From contig SCSV01000339.1 in the NCBI GenBank assembly GCA_004297555.1, positions 1 to 8,032 on the forward strand: a stretch of 8,032 nucleotides of DNA, written 5' to 3'. The notes below the pieces were generated by a model that worked only from the letters and a program-made list of their open reading frames with translations, did not search any database and had not been told where the DNA came from. A program made the translations under genes and the position numbers. The stretch is from Salinibacterium sp. (lineage in GTDB: Bacteria > Actinomycetota > Actinomycetes > Actinomycetales > Microbacteriaceae). Below, piece by piece: positions 1-6,678 of the stretch (positions are counted from its first letter, which is position 1; each line of letters begins with the position of its first letter).

Positions 1-841
1 CTCCGAGCGAGTCGGCGTCGTGAACGTGGCGATCGAGGCGCAATTGCTCGCGGGCGCGTTCGCGTCGGCCGTCGTGGCATCCATCACGCAGCAGCCGCTC
101 GTGGGACTGCTCGCAGCGATCGTCGCCGGCGTCCTGGTGTCCTTCGTGCTCGCGGCCTTCTCGATCAAGTACCTGGTCGACCAGGTGATCGTCGGGGTGG
201 TGCTCAACGTGCTCGTGATCGGTCTCACGAGCTTCCTGTTTTCGACCCTGCTGAGCCCGAACGCCGCGCTGCTCAACACGCCGCCGCGCTTCGCCCGGCT
301 GCCGATTCCGCTACTGAGCGAGATCCCGCTGATCGGGCCTGTGCTGTTTCGGCAGACGCTCATCATCTACCTGATGTACATCGCGGTGGCCCTGGTGTAT
401 TTCGGGCTGTTCCACACCAAGTGGGGGCTGCGTCTTCGCTCAGTCGGCGAGCATCCTCAGGCGGCCGACACCATGGGGATCAACGTCACCCGCACGAGAT
501 TCTGGAACGTCTCGCTCGCCGGAGCGATCGCCGGTCTCGGTGGCTCGTTCTTCACTCTCGGCTCGGTCGGCGCCTTCAACAAGGAGATGACGGCGGGCGC
601 GGGCTTCATCGCCCTCGCGGCGGTGATCTTCGGCCGCTGGAATCCCATTCGCGCCACCCTCGCGGCCTTGCTCTTCGGATTCTCGTCGAATCTGCAGAAC
701 GTGCTGAGCATCATCGGCTCGCCGGTCCCGAGCGAGTTCATGCTCATGCTTCCCTATGTCGTCACCATTTTCGCCGTCGCGGGACTGGTCGGGCAGGTTC
801 GCGGCCCGGCCGCATCCGGAAAGCCGTACATAAAATCATGA
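1..841 (+). CDS. Nucleoside/simple-sugar ABC transporter permease (5'-truncated)
   Basis: This is an integral membrane subunit of an ABC importer in the branched-chain-type permease family (BPD_transp_2, YufQ/NupQ-like). It would form the translocation channel with a second permease, an ATPase and a BmpA-like lipoprotein, all presumably upstream of the window. The reading frame is open from base 2, and the first visible residues, SERVGVVNVAIEAQLLAGAF, match an internal family motif (consensus near SERSGVVNIGLEG). The GTG at 20 is therefore an internal Val and the true start lies outside. About 279 residues are visible, against roughly 300-430 for the family. Hydrophobic segments lie near nt 95-166, 182-253, 355-411, 505-560, 600-640 and 720-790. 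The cytoplasmic coupling loop with GEHPQAAD is at about nt 446-469. The C-terminal GKPY tail is typical. The stop TGA overlaps the cdd ATG as ATGA. Nucleoside specificity is inferred from the downstream salvage genes; the sequence alone would also allow another sugar. Confidence 0.9.
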   Translation, partial: SERVGVVNVAIEAQLLAGAFASAVVASITQQPLVGLLAAIVAGVLVSFVLAAFSIKYLVDQVIVGVVLNVLVIGLTSFLFSTLLSPNAALLNTPPRFARLPIPLLSEIPLIGPVLFRQTLIIYLMYIAVALVYFGLFHTKWGLRLRSVGEHPQAADTMGINVTRTRFWNVSLAGAIAGLGGSFFTLGSVGAFNKEMTAGAGFIALAAVIFGRWNPIRATLAALLFGFSSNLQNVLSIIGSPVPSEFMLMLPYVVTIFAVAGLVGQVRGPAASGKPYIKS

Positions 842-1239
842 TCGAAATCGACTGGGATGCCCTACGCACGACCGCCACGGAGGCGATGACGAACGCCTAC
901 GCTCCGTACTCGAGGTTTCCGGTCGGCGCGGCGGGCCTCGTCGATGACGGTCGGATCGTGTCTGGGTGCAACGTCGAGAACGCCTCGTACGGACTCACCC
1001 TGTGCGCCGAATGCGGACTCATCTCGAGCCTGCATGCCAGCGGCGGGGGAAAGCTCCTCGCTGTAACCTGCGTTGATGGTCACGGCAACGCGCTGATGCC
1101 GTGCGGCCGGTGCCGGCAGCTGCTCTTCGAGCACTCGGCAGACGGCATGCTCATCGAAACCGTCTCCGGCCCGAAGACCATCGAGCAAGTGCTCCCTGAC
1201 GCCTTTGGGCCGCGCACGCTGCAGGAGTATCGCCAGTGA
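838..1239 (+). CDS. cdd: Cytidine deaminase
   Basis: A cytosolic enzyme that hydrolytically deaminates cytidine and deoxycytidine to uridine and deoxyuridine. It has 133 residues, the normal size of the small homotetrameric class. The substrate-binding motif NVENASYG (45-52) leads into C56-A-E58, followed by P88-C89-G-R-C92. C56, C89 and C92 are the zinc ligands and E58 is the catalytic proton shuttle. The residue after the catalytic Glu is C59, where the Bacillus subtilis enzyme has an Arg that offsets the charge of the zinc thiolates. From memory, mycobacterial enzymes share the CAEC form. The ATG start overlaps the permease stop, and the stop TGA overlaps the deoA GTG. No strong ribosome binding site precedes the ATG (only GGAAAG about 14 nt upstream), so translation probably depends on coupling to the permease. 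Its product feeds DeoA. Confidence 0.96.
   Translation: MIEIDWDALRTTATEAMTNAYAPYSRFPVGAAGLVDDGRIVSGCNVENASYGLTLCAECGLISSLHASGGGKLLAVTCVDGHGNALMPCGRCRQLLFEHSADGMLIETVSGPKTIEQVLPDAFGPRTLQEYRQ
1223..1227 (+). promoter_or_regulatory. Ribosome binding site for deoA
   Basis: AGGAG lies 8 nt before the GTG at 1236, inside the 3' end of cdd. It is the clearest Shine-Dalgarno sequence in the window. It supports GTG 1236 as the deoA start and suggests that deoA can recruit ribosomes itself as well as through coupling to cdd. Confidence 0.75.
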
Positions 1240-2531
1240 GTGGCGAAGCATTCGATGTCGTCGATCTGATCAAGCTCAAGCGGGACGGCGGTACGCTCGA
1301 AACCGCCCAGATCAACTGGCTCGTGGATGCTTACGCCCGGGGCTTCGTCGCCGAGGAGCAGATGTCGGCCATGGCGATGGCGATCTTCTTGAACGGGATG
1401 GGCCGCGAGGAGATTCGCGACCTCACCCTGGCGATGATCGCGAGCGGCGAGCGGCTGAGCTTCCCGGGTCTCGGCAAGCCAACTGCGGACAAGCACTCCA
1501 CCGGCGGGGTCGGCGACAAGATCACGCTCCCCCTCGCCCCGCTCGTCGCCTCGTTCGGCGTCGCAGTGCCCCAGCTTTCCGGCCGGGGCCTGGGGTTCAC
1601 TGGCGGCACGCTCGACAAGCTGGAGAGCATCCCCGGATGGCGCGCCAAATTGAGCCCGCGCGAGTTCCAGGACCAACTGCGCGAGGTCGGGGCTGTCATT
1701 TGCGCAGCCGGCGCCTCACTCGCGCCTGCCGACGCGAAGCTCTATGCCCTGCGCGACATCACCGCCACGGTGGAGGCGATCCCCCTGATCGCCTCGTCGA
1801 TCATGAGCAAGAAGATCGCCGAAGGCACCTCCGCTCTCGTGCTCGACGTTAAGTTCGGCTCGGGCGCCTTCATCTCCGACCCAAAGCGCGGTCGTGAACT
1901 CGCCGAGACGATGGTGCGCTTGGGCACGGATGCCGGAGTCAAGACGGTCGCGCTGCTCACCAACATGAACGTTCCCCTCGGCAACACGATCGGCAACGCC
2001 AATGAGGTTCGCGAGGCGGTCGAGGTGCTCGCTGGCGGCGGCCCTGCGGATGTGATCGAACTCACCCTGGCGCTCGCCCGCGAGATGCTGACTTTGGCTG
2101 GGATGCCCGATGCCGACGCCGCGGCAGCGCTCAAGAACGGGCAAGCGATGGACACCTGGCGGGCGATGATCTCCGCACAGGGCGGGGATCCGGCCGCGCC
2201 GCTGCCGGTCGCCAAAGAACAGCACGCCGTGCTCGCCGAGCGCGACGGCATACTCGTCGCCCAGGACGCCCTCGCGTTCGGCATCGCCTCTTGGCGGCTC
2301 GGTGCTGGCCGGGCTCGCAAGGAAGACCCCGTGCAGCACGCCGCCGGCATCGACCTGCATGCCAAACCCGGGGATGCCGTGGCGAAAGGCCAGCCACTCT
2401 TCACCCTGTTCAGCGAGGAGGAATCGCGGTTCGATCGCTCCCTCGAAGCGCTCGCCGGTGCCTATCGCATCGATGTGCCGGGCTCCCCGATCGAGAATGG
2501 CGGGCCGCTCATCGGTTCGCGGGTGGACTGA
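1236..2531 (+). CDS. deoA: Thymidine (pyrimidine-nucleoside) phosphorylase
   Basis: A cytosolic enzyme that splits thymidine, deoxyuridine and possibly uridine with phosphate to free base plus (deoxy)ribose-1-phosphate. The 431-residue protein has the family layout: a helical N-terminal domain, the phosphate-binding DKHSTGGVGDK loop at 85-95, and the family signature SGRG...TGGT.DKLE at 115-130. These are followed by the KKIAEGTSALVLDVKFGSGAF region (in two parts around residues 190-210) and a C-terminal PYNP_C-type domain from about residue 330, with the GIDLHAKPGDAV stretch. The GTG start is chosen because it overlaps the cdd stop (GTGA), has AGGAG 8 nt upstream, and gives the expected N-terminus FDVVDLIKLKRDGG. 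The sequence does not separate strict thymidine phosphorylase from the broader pyrimidine-nucleoside phosphorylase; Cdd just upstream would supply uridine and deoxyuridine. Confidence 0.95.
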   Translation: MSGEAFDVVDLIKLKRDGGTLETAQINWLVDAYARGFVAEEQMSAMAMAIFLNGMGREEIRDLTLAMIASGERLSFPGLGKPTADKHSTGGVGDKITLPLAPLVASFGVAVPQLSGRGLGFTGGTLDKLESIPGWRAKLSPREFQDQLREVGAVICAAGASLAPADAKLYALRDITATVEAIPLIASSIMSKKIAEGTSALVLDVKFGSGAFISDPKRGRELAETMVRLGTDAGVKTVALLTNMNVPLGNTIGNANEVREAVEVLAGGGPADVIELTLALAREMLTLAGMPDADAAAALKNGQAMDTWRAMISAQGGDPAAPLPVAKEQHAVLAERDGILVAQDALAFGIASWRLGAGRARKEDPVQHAAGIDLHAKPGDAVAKGQPLFTLFSEEESRFDRSLEALAGAYRIDVPGSPIENGGPLIGSRVD

Positions 2532-2537
2532 CTTAGG

Positions 2538-2543
2538 TAGCCT
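2538..2543 (+). promoter_or_regulatory. Candidate leaderless -10 box for add
   Basis: TAGCCT fits the actinobacterial TANNNT -10 pattern and ends 7 nt before the add ATG, so transcription would start at or next to that A. The possible -35, TTCGCG at 2516-2521 with a 16-bp spacer, is weak. An alternative reading is that TTAGGTAG (2533-2540) is a poor ribosome binding site on the operon transcript. Both could apply. Confidence 0.45.
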
Positions 2544-2550
2544 GGACGAC

Positions 2551-3672
2551 ATGAACTCCGCCAGCGACGACTATCTGATGCCCGGGGGCGGGGCAAGCAT
2601 CACAACGTTGCCGAAGGTCAGCCTGCACGACCATCTCGACGGCGGTCTTCGGCCGCAAACGATCATCGAACTCGCCGATGACATCGGTTTTGAGCTGCCG
2701 GTGAAAGATCCGGTGCAACTCGCGCAATGGTTCGCCGGGCAATCCAGCAGCGGCTCTCTCGTCGAATACCTGAAGACCTTCGATCTCACCACCGCGGTCA
2801 TGCAGACCCAGGAGGGGCTCGTGCGCGTCGCGCGCGAATTCGTGCTCGACCTCGCGGCCGACGGTGTCATCTACGGCGAGATCCGCTGGGCGCCCGAGCA
2901 GCACTTGACCCACGGCCTCACTCTCGACCAGGCGGTCGAAGCGGTGCAGGAAGGTCTGGATGCCGGGGTCGAGGATGCGCGCGAGAGCGGAACGAGCATC
3001 CGGGTCGGTCAATTGCTCACGGCGATGCGGCACGCTGAGCGCGGCATCGAGATCGCCGAGCTTGCCGCGCGGCATCGCACGCACGGAGTCGTCGGTTTCG
3101 ACATCGCCGGTGCCGAAGCGGGATTCCCGGCGAGCAATCTGCGGGAGGCGTTCGACTACCTCGCCCACGCTTTCATTCCGACGACGGTGCACGCGGGAGA
3201 GGCCGACGGCCTTGAAAGTATCCGCAGCGCTCTGTTCGACGGGCGCGCGCTGCGGCTCGGTCACGGAGTGCGCCTCGCCGAAGACGTGATCACGACCAAC
3301 GAAGACGACGAAAACACCTACGTCACGCTCGGGCCGCTCGCCCAGTGGGTGAAAGACCGCGAAATCGCGCTCGAGCTGTGCCCCTCGTCGAACCTGCAGA
3401 CCGGTGCGATCGAGCAATGGGGTGACGACCTGATCGATCATCCCTTCGACCTGCTCTATCAACTGGGCTTCCGCGTGACGGTGAACACCGATAATCGTTT
3501 GATGAGCGCGACGACACTGAGCCGGGAATTGGCCCTCCTGGCGGAGACGTTCGGCTATGACCTCACCGATCTCGAGGTGTTCCAGCTGAACGCGGCCGCC
3601 GCGAGTTTTCTGCCGCCCGAAGACCGAGAAGAGCTCGCCGACGCCATCTCGGCTGGTTTCGAACAGGCGTAA
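2551..3672 (+). CDS. add: Adenosine deaminase
   Basis: A cytosolic metal-dependent TIM-barrel hydrolase converting adenosine and deoxyadenosine to inosine and deoxyinosine. It has 373 residues, close to the family norm. Zinc and catalytic residues are visible: H26 and H28 in LHDHLDGGLR, H214 and E217 in VHAGEADG, H238 in LGHGVRL, and D314 in VNTDNRLMS. The position after D314 is N315, where the mammalian enzyme has a second Asp. The CPSSNLQTGAI segment before the last motif is also typical. ATG 2551 is chosen because the conserved barrel strand begins about 20 residues later and a promoter-like or RBS-like element sits just upstream; the open frame extends upstream only as out-of-frame deoA sequence. 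It follows deoA by 19 nt and precedes the EIIA gene by 2 nt. Inosine from this enzyme is a substrate for the purine phosphorylase encoded on the opposite strand. Confidence 0.96.
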   Translation: MNSASDDYLMPGGGASITTLPKVSLHDHLDGGLRPQTIIELADDIGFELPVKDPVQLAQWFAGQSSSGSLVEYLKTFDLTTAVMQTQEGLVRVAREFVLDLAADGVIYGEIRWAPEQHLTHGLTLDQAVEAVQEGLDAGVEDARESGTSIRVGQLLTAMRHAERGIEIAELAARHRTHGVVGFDIAGAEAGFPASNLREAFDYLAHAFIPTTVHAGEADGLESIRSALFDGRALRLGHGVRLAEDVITTNEDDENTYVTLGPLAQWVKDREIALELCPSSNLQTGAIEQWGDDLIDHPFDLLYQLGFRVTVNTDNRLMSATTLSRELALLAETFGYDLTDLEVFQLNAAAASFLPPEDREELADAISAGFEQA

Positions 3673-3674
3673 CA

Positions 3675-4124
3675 ATGTCACTTCCTCCTCTGCCCGAGAG
3701 CGCGATCGTGCTCACCGCCGATGCCGAAGATTGGCGCGCAGCGGTGACCCTCGCGGGCGACGCGCTCGCTCGCTCCGGCGCCGCCCGCCCCGAGTACGCG
3801 CTTGAGATGATCCGGATGATCGAAGAGCACGGCCCTTACATCGTGATCGCACCCGGGCTCGCGCTCGCACACGCCCGGCCCGGCCCCGGGGTTCTCGCGG
3901 ATGGACTGTCGATCGTGACGCTCGCGGCCCCGGTGAATTTCGGGCATCCGCATAATGATCCGGTGCGGGTCGTGCTTGGCCTCGCGATCGCCACGGCCGA
4001 GGTGCATCTGGCTGCGGTCGCTGCGGTCGCGAACGTGTTCAACAACCCGGCCGCGATTGGCCAATTGGTCGCCGCGACCAGCGCTGCCGAGGTGCAGCGC
4101 ATCATGGGCGCGCCTGGGAGCTAG
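3675..4124 (+). CDS. Orphan PTS EIIA protein (mannitol/fructose/ascorbate superfamily)
   Basis: A small cytosolic phosphocarrier of the PTS_EIIA_2 superfamily, 149 residues, single domain. The phosphorylatable histidine is H66 in the motif APGLALAHARPGPGV (59-73). The preceding EEHGPYIVI (50-58) and following VNFGHPHNDPV (87-97) are most like the ascorbate-type (UlaC/SgaA) branch. Such a protein normally takes phosphate from HPr and passes it to an EIIB, but no EIIB, EIIC or HPr gene is in the window. Here it closes a nucleoside salvage operon whose transporter is an ABC system. ATG 3675 is 2 nt after the add stop, with a weak AGG 7 nt upstream. The stop TAG lies in the CTAG shared with the convergent mutase gene. 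Its partner is unknown: either a remote EIIB/EIIC pair, or a regulatory role sensing PTS phosphorylation. The family call is secure and the physiological role is not. Confidence 0.88.
   Translation: MSLPPLPESAIVLTADAEDWRAAVTLAGDALARSGAARPEYALEMIRMIEEHGPYIVIAPGLALAHARPGPGVLADGLSIVTLAAPVNFGHPHNDPVRVVLGLAIATAEVHLAAVAAVANVFNNPAAIGQLVAATSAAEVQRIMGAPGS
4121..4124. other. CTAG tetranucleotide holding both convergent stop codons
   Basis: The plus-strand EIIA gene stops with TAG at 4122-4124 and the minus-strand mutase gene stops with TAG at 4123-4121. The self-complementary CTAG holds both. The genes therefore overlap tail-to-tail by 4 bp, with no intergenic room for a bidirectional terminator. Confidence 0.95.
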
Positions 4125-5791
4125 GTCGTCACCAGTTTGCGCATCCCGGCATCCAGTGCCTTGATCGTGGCGCGGGCCGCTTCTTGGCGTTTGGCCCCGC
4201 TGCCTTCGACGCTCCAGGCATCGAGGTAGATCTTGAGTTTCGGCTCGGTGCCGCTCGGCCGAACGATCACGCGCGCACTGTCGCCGAGGTGGATGCGAAG
4301 CATGTCGGTCGGTGCGAAGCCCGCGAACCCGCCGCTGAAGTCATCGACAGCGTCCACGGTGAGCGCCCCGACCTTTCGCGGAGGTGCGACCCGTAGCGCC
4401 GCCATGACGCTCGTGATCTCGCTCAATTCGGTGACCCGAATCGAGATTTGCCCGGAGGCATAGGCACCGAATCGTTCAGCGAATTCGAGCAGATGGTCAT
4501 CCACGGTCTTGCCCATGCTTTTCAGTTCGGACACGAGCGAGAGGAAGGCGACCGCGGCCGAGATCCCATCCTTGTCGCGCACCTTCTCGGGGTCGACGAG
4601 GTAGCCGAGCGCTTCCTCATAGCCGAACGCGAGGTCGCCCACTCGCGAAATCCATTTGAACCCGGTGAGGGTGTCGGCGTAGTCGATGTTGAACTTGCGG
4701 GCGACTTGCGCGAGTGCGGGCGAGGAGACGATGGATGCCGCGAAGGTGCCGTGATCGACGTCGAGGTTCTGCATTCGTTCGGCGATCCGCCAGCCGAGCA
4801 GCATGCCGACCTCGTTGCCGCTCAGTCGGCGCCATTCGCCTTCAGGGCCCGGCACCGCCACGGCGAGGCGGTCAGCATCCGGATCGTTCACGATCGCGAC
4901 ATCTGCTGCGAGTTGTTTCGCTTTCGCGAGAGTGAGGTCGAGAGCTCCCGGCTCTTCGGGATTCGGGAAGGCGACGGTCGGAAACGCGGGATCGGGTTCG
5001 AGTTGGGCGTCCACCCGGCCCGGTTCCCCGAAGCCCGCCGCAACGAACACCCGATGGGCGGTCTCCCATCCGACGCCATGCATGGCGGAGTAGACGAACG
5101 AGACCGGCGCATGTGCTGCGCCCGCCTCGGCGGTCTCGGCGATGTAGGCCTCGACCAGGTTCTCATCGCAGGTGAGATACCCGGTCGATCGGGGGATGTC
5201 GCCGAGCACCGCGGTTTGTGCGACCAGGTCGATGTCCGCGGCAATCGCTGCATCGCTCGGCGGCACGATTTGTGCGCCGTGGTCCATGCCGCCGAGATAG
5301 ACCTTGTAGCCGTTGTCGGAGGCCGGATTGTGGCTCGCCGTCACCATGACGCCCGCACTCGTCGACAGATGGCGCACTGCGAAGGCGAGCACCGGCGTCG
5401 GCAGATGCCGCGGCATCAGCATCGTGCGCACGCCCGCCCCGGCCATGATCTCCGCGGTGTCTCGGGCGAAGATGGCCGAGTTCTTGCGCCCGTCGTAACC
5501 GATGACGATGCTCGGCATGGTCTCGCGCGCCCGGAGGAAGGCGGCCAGTCCCGCCGCTGCTTGGCCGACGAGCACCCGGTTCATGCGGTTTGGCCCGGCA
5601 CCGAGGACGCCACGCAGTCCAGCCGTGCCGAACACGAGCCGCGAGCCGAAGCGGTCTCTCAGCTCGTCGAGGGCGGTGGCCCGGTCGGCCCGGGCATCGG
5701 TGATGATGGCGTCGAGTTCGTCGCGAGTCTCGGCATCCGGGTCCTGGTCGCGCCACGCGACCGCCGCCGCGATGAGCGCGTCGGGCGTCAC
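4121..5791 (-). CDS. PGM2-like phosphosugar mutase (probable phosphopentomutase/phosphoglucomutase)
   Basis: A 556-residue enzyme of the alpha-D-phosphohexomutase superfamily, which interconverts sugar 1- and 6(5)-phosphates through a phosphoserine. The four family sites are visible: FGTAGLRG (54-61) with catalytic TASHNP (S153), the Mg-binding NDPDADR (302-308), the sugar-binding GYEEALGYL (390-398) following TGFKWISRVGD, and the phosphate-binding RPSGTEPKLKIY (511-522). The long N-terminal helix before FGTAGLRG and the EEALGY form of the sugar loop place it with human PGM2 and the actinobacterial PmmB type, not with short phosphomannomutases. The start is GTG at 5791, overlapping the phosphorylase stop as GTGA with no good ribosome binding site, so coupled translation is likely. 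Immediately downstream of a nucleoside phosphorylase, its likely role is (deoxy)ribose-1-phosphate to 5-phosphate. That role is inference: glucose-1-phosphate or mannose phosphate activity cannot be excluded. Confidence 0.93.
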   Translation of the reverse strand: MTPDALIAAAVAWRDQDPDAETRDELDAIITDARADRATALDELRDRFGSRLVFGTAGLRGVLGAGPNRMNRVLVGQAAAGLAAFLRARETMPSIVIGYDGRKNSAIFARDTAEIMAGAGVRTMLMPRHLPTPVLAFAVRHLSTSAGVMVTASHNPASDNGYKVYLGGMDHGAQIVPPSDAAIAADIDLVAQTAVLGDIPRSTGYLTCDENLVEAYIAETAEAGAAHAPVSFVYSAMHGVGWETAHRVFVAAGFGEPGRVDAQLEPDPAFPTVAFPNPEEPGALDLTLAKAKQLAADVAIVNDPDADRLAVAVPGPEGEWRRLSGNEVGMLLGWRIAERMQNLDVDHGTFAASIVSSPALAQVARKFNIDYADTLTGFKWISRVGDLAFGYEEALGYLVDPEKVRDKDGISAAVAFLSLVSELKSMGKTVDDHLLEFAERFGAYASGQISIRVTELSEITSVMAALRVAPPRKVGALTVDAVDDFSGGFAGFAPTDMLRIHLGDSARVIVRPSGTEPKLKIYLDAWSVEGSGAKRQEAARATIKALDAGMRKLVTT

Positions 5792-6630
5792 AGCTTGCCC
5801 ACAATCGACGCGAGCAGGGCCCCGATGCGACCTTGGGCTGCGGAACCCGTGGAGAGCACCTCCTCGTGGCTGAGCGGAGTGGTCTGGATGCCCGCCGCAA
5901 AGTTGGTGACGAGCGACATGCCGAGCACCTCCATGCCGCTCTCGCGGGCTGCGATGGCCTCCAGTGCAGTGGACATCCCGACCAGATGCCCTCCGATGGC
6001 TTTCGCCATCTGCACCTCGGCCGGCGTCTCGTAGTTGGGGCCGCGGAACTGGCAGTACACCCCCTCGCCCAGCGAGGCATCGATCTCGCGAGCAAGGCTG
6101 CGCAGGCGTGCGCTGTACAGGTCGGTGAGGTCGACGAAGGTGGCGCCCTCGAGCGGTGACGCGGCAGTCAGGTTGATGTGGTCGCGGATGAGCACGGGCG
6201 TTCCGGGCGTCCAGCTCTCGCGAATGCTGCCCGCACCATTGGTGAGGATCATGATGCTCGCGCCGGTCGCCGCCGCAGCACGCACGGAGTGCACGACACG
6301 GCGCACGCCGTGACCTTCGTAGAAGTGCGTGCGCGCCCCGATCACGAGTGCGCGCTCGCCGCTCGGCAGCAGCACCGAGCGCAGGGTGCCCGGATGTCCG
6401 GCGAGGGCCGGCTTGCTGAAACCGGTGATGTCGGCCGCCGGAATCGTCGCGGTCGTCTCACCCATCAGGTCGGCCGCCTGCCCCCAGCCGCTGCCGAGGG
6501 TCAGCGCGATGTCGTGGTGGGCGACGCCCGTGGCCTGAGCGATCTCGGCGGCCGCCTGTCGGGCGATCTCGAAGGGATCCGCACCGATCTCGTCGAGCGG
6601 GTTGGGGTCTGAGTCAGTCACCTGCGACAT
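5788..6630 (-). CDS. Purine nucleoside phosphorylase (trimeric class)
   Basis: A cytosolic enzyme cleaving inosine and guanosine and their deoxy forms with phosphate to hypoxanthine or guanine plus (deoxy)ribose-1-phosphate. It has 280 residues, as expected for the homotrimeric PNP/MTAP family. Visible motifs are LGSGWG (45-50, phosphate loop), GHPG (78-81), RTHFYEGH (100-107, phosphate and ribose), TNGAGSI (130-136), GPNYETPAE (197-205, with purine-binding E201), GMST (218-221) and VTNFAAGI (241-248, with N243). E201 and N243 fit specificity for 6-oxopurines, which matches the inosine made by Add. The usual TNAAGG motif reads TNGAGS here. The ATG at 6630 lies 6 nt from a -10-like TAGAGT, so the gene may be read from a leaderless transcript. 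It heads a two-gene operon with the mutase. The symbol would be deoD or punA depending on convention, so it is left blank. Confidence 0.95.
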   Translation of the reverse strand: MSQVTDSDPNPLDEIGADPFEIARQAAAEIAQATGVAHHDIALTLGSGWGQAADLMGETTATIPAADITGFSKPALAGHPGTLRSVLLPSGERALVIGARTHFYEGHGVRRVVHSVRAAAATGASIMILTNGAGSIRESWTPGTPVLIRDHINLTAASPLEGATFVDLTDLYSARLRSLAREIDASLGEGVYCQFRGPNYETPAEVQMAKAIGGHLVGMSTALEAIAARESGMEVLGMSLVTNFAAGIQTTPLSHEEVLSTGSAAQGRIGALLASIVGKL

Positions 6631-6636
6631 TCCCCC

Positions 6637-6642
6637 ACTCTA
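6637..6642 (-). promoter_or_regulatory. Candidate leaderless -10 box for the purine phosphorylase operon
   Basis: On the minus strand, TAGAGT is followed by six bases (GGGGGA) and then the start ATG. It fits TANNNT at the spacing expected if transcription begins at the A of the ATG. The hexamer 17 bp upstream, GTGCCT (6665-6660), is a poor -35. The purine run between box and ATG (GTGGGGGA) could also be read as a Shine-Dalgarno sequence, but it lies too close to the ATG to work well. Confidence 0.55.
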
Positions 6643-6678
6643 TGTCTGTCACCACTGAGAGGCACCGCGCGCTTCTGC

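Noticed and set aside
20..22. GTG at 20 as the start of the permease gene.
   Set aside because: The frame is open to the window edge and the residues before it (SERVGV) belong to a conserved internal motif, so the gene is truncated by the window.
421..837. In-frame extension of cdd upstream to an ATG-like or alternative start inside the permease gene.
   Set aside because: The extension reads as a low-complexity Arg/Ser-rich shadow of the permease; cdd at 838 gives the normal 133-residue length and the ATGA coupling.
2533..3681. A 382-codon minus-strand open frame antisense to add, and a similar 278-codon one at 1716-2552 antisense to deoA.
   Set aside because: Stop-poor antisense frames are expected at this GC content; the composition is non-protein-like and the plus-strand genes explain the sequence fully.
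4172..4200. Imperfect GC-rich hairpin (GCGGGCC with GGCCCCGC, 14-nt loop) about 50 nt past the EIIA stop, as a terminator of the left operon.
   Set aside because: It has a bulge and a long loop, no T-run follows, and it lies within mutase coding sequence where such GC pairings arise by chance.
4448..6034. A 528-codon open frame on the plus strand, antisense to the mutase and phosphorylase genes.
   Set aside because: It mirrors two well-supported genes with intact catalytic motifs, is rich in Arg, Gly, Glu and His runs typical of antisense frames in high-GC DNA, and shows no recognisable domain or start signal.
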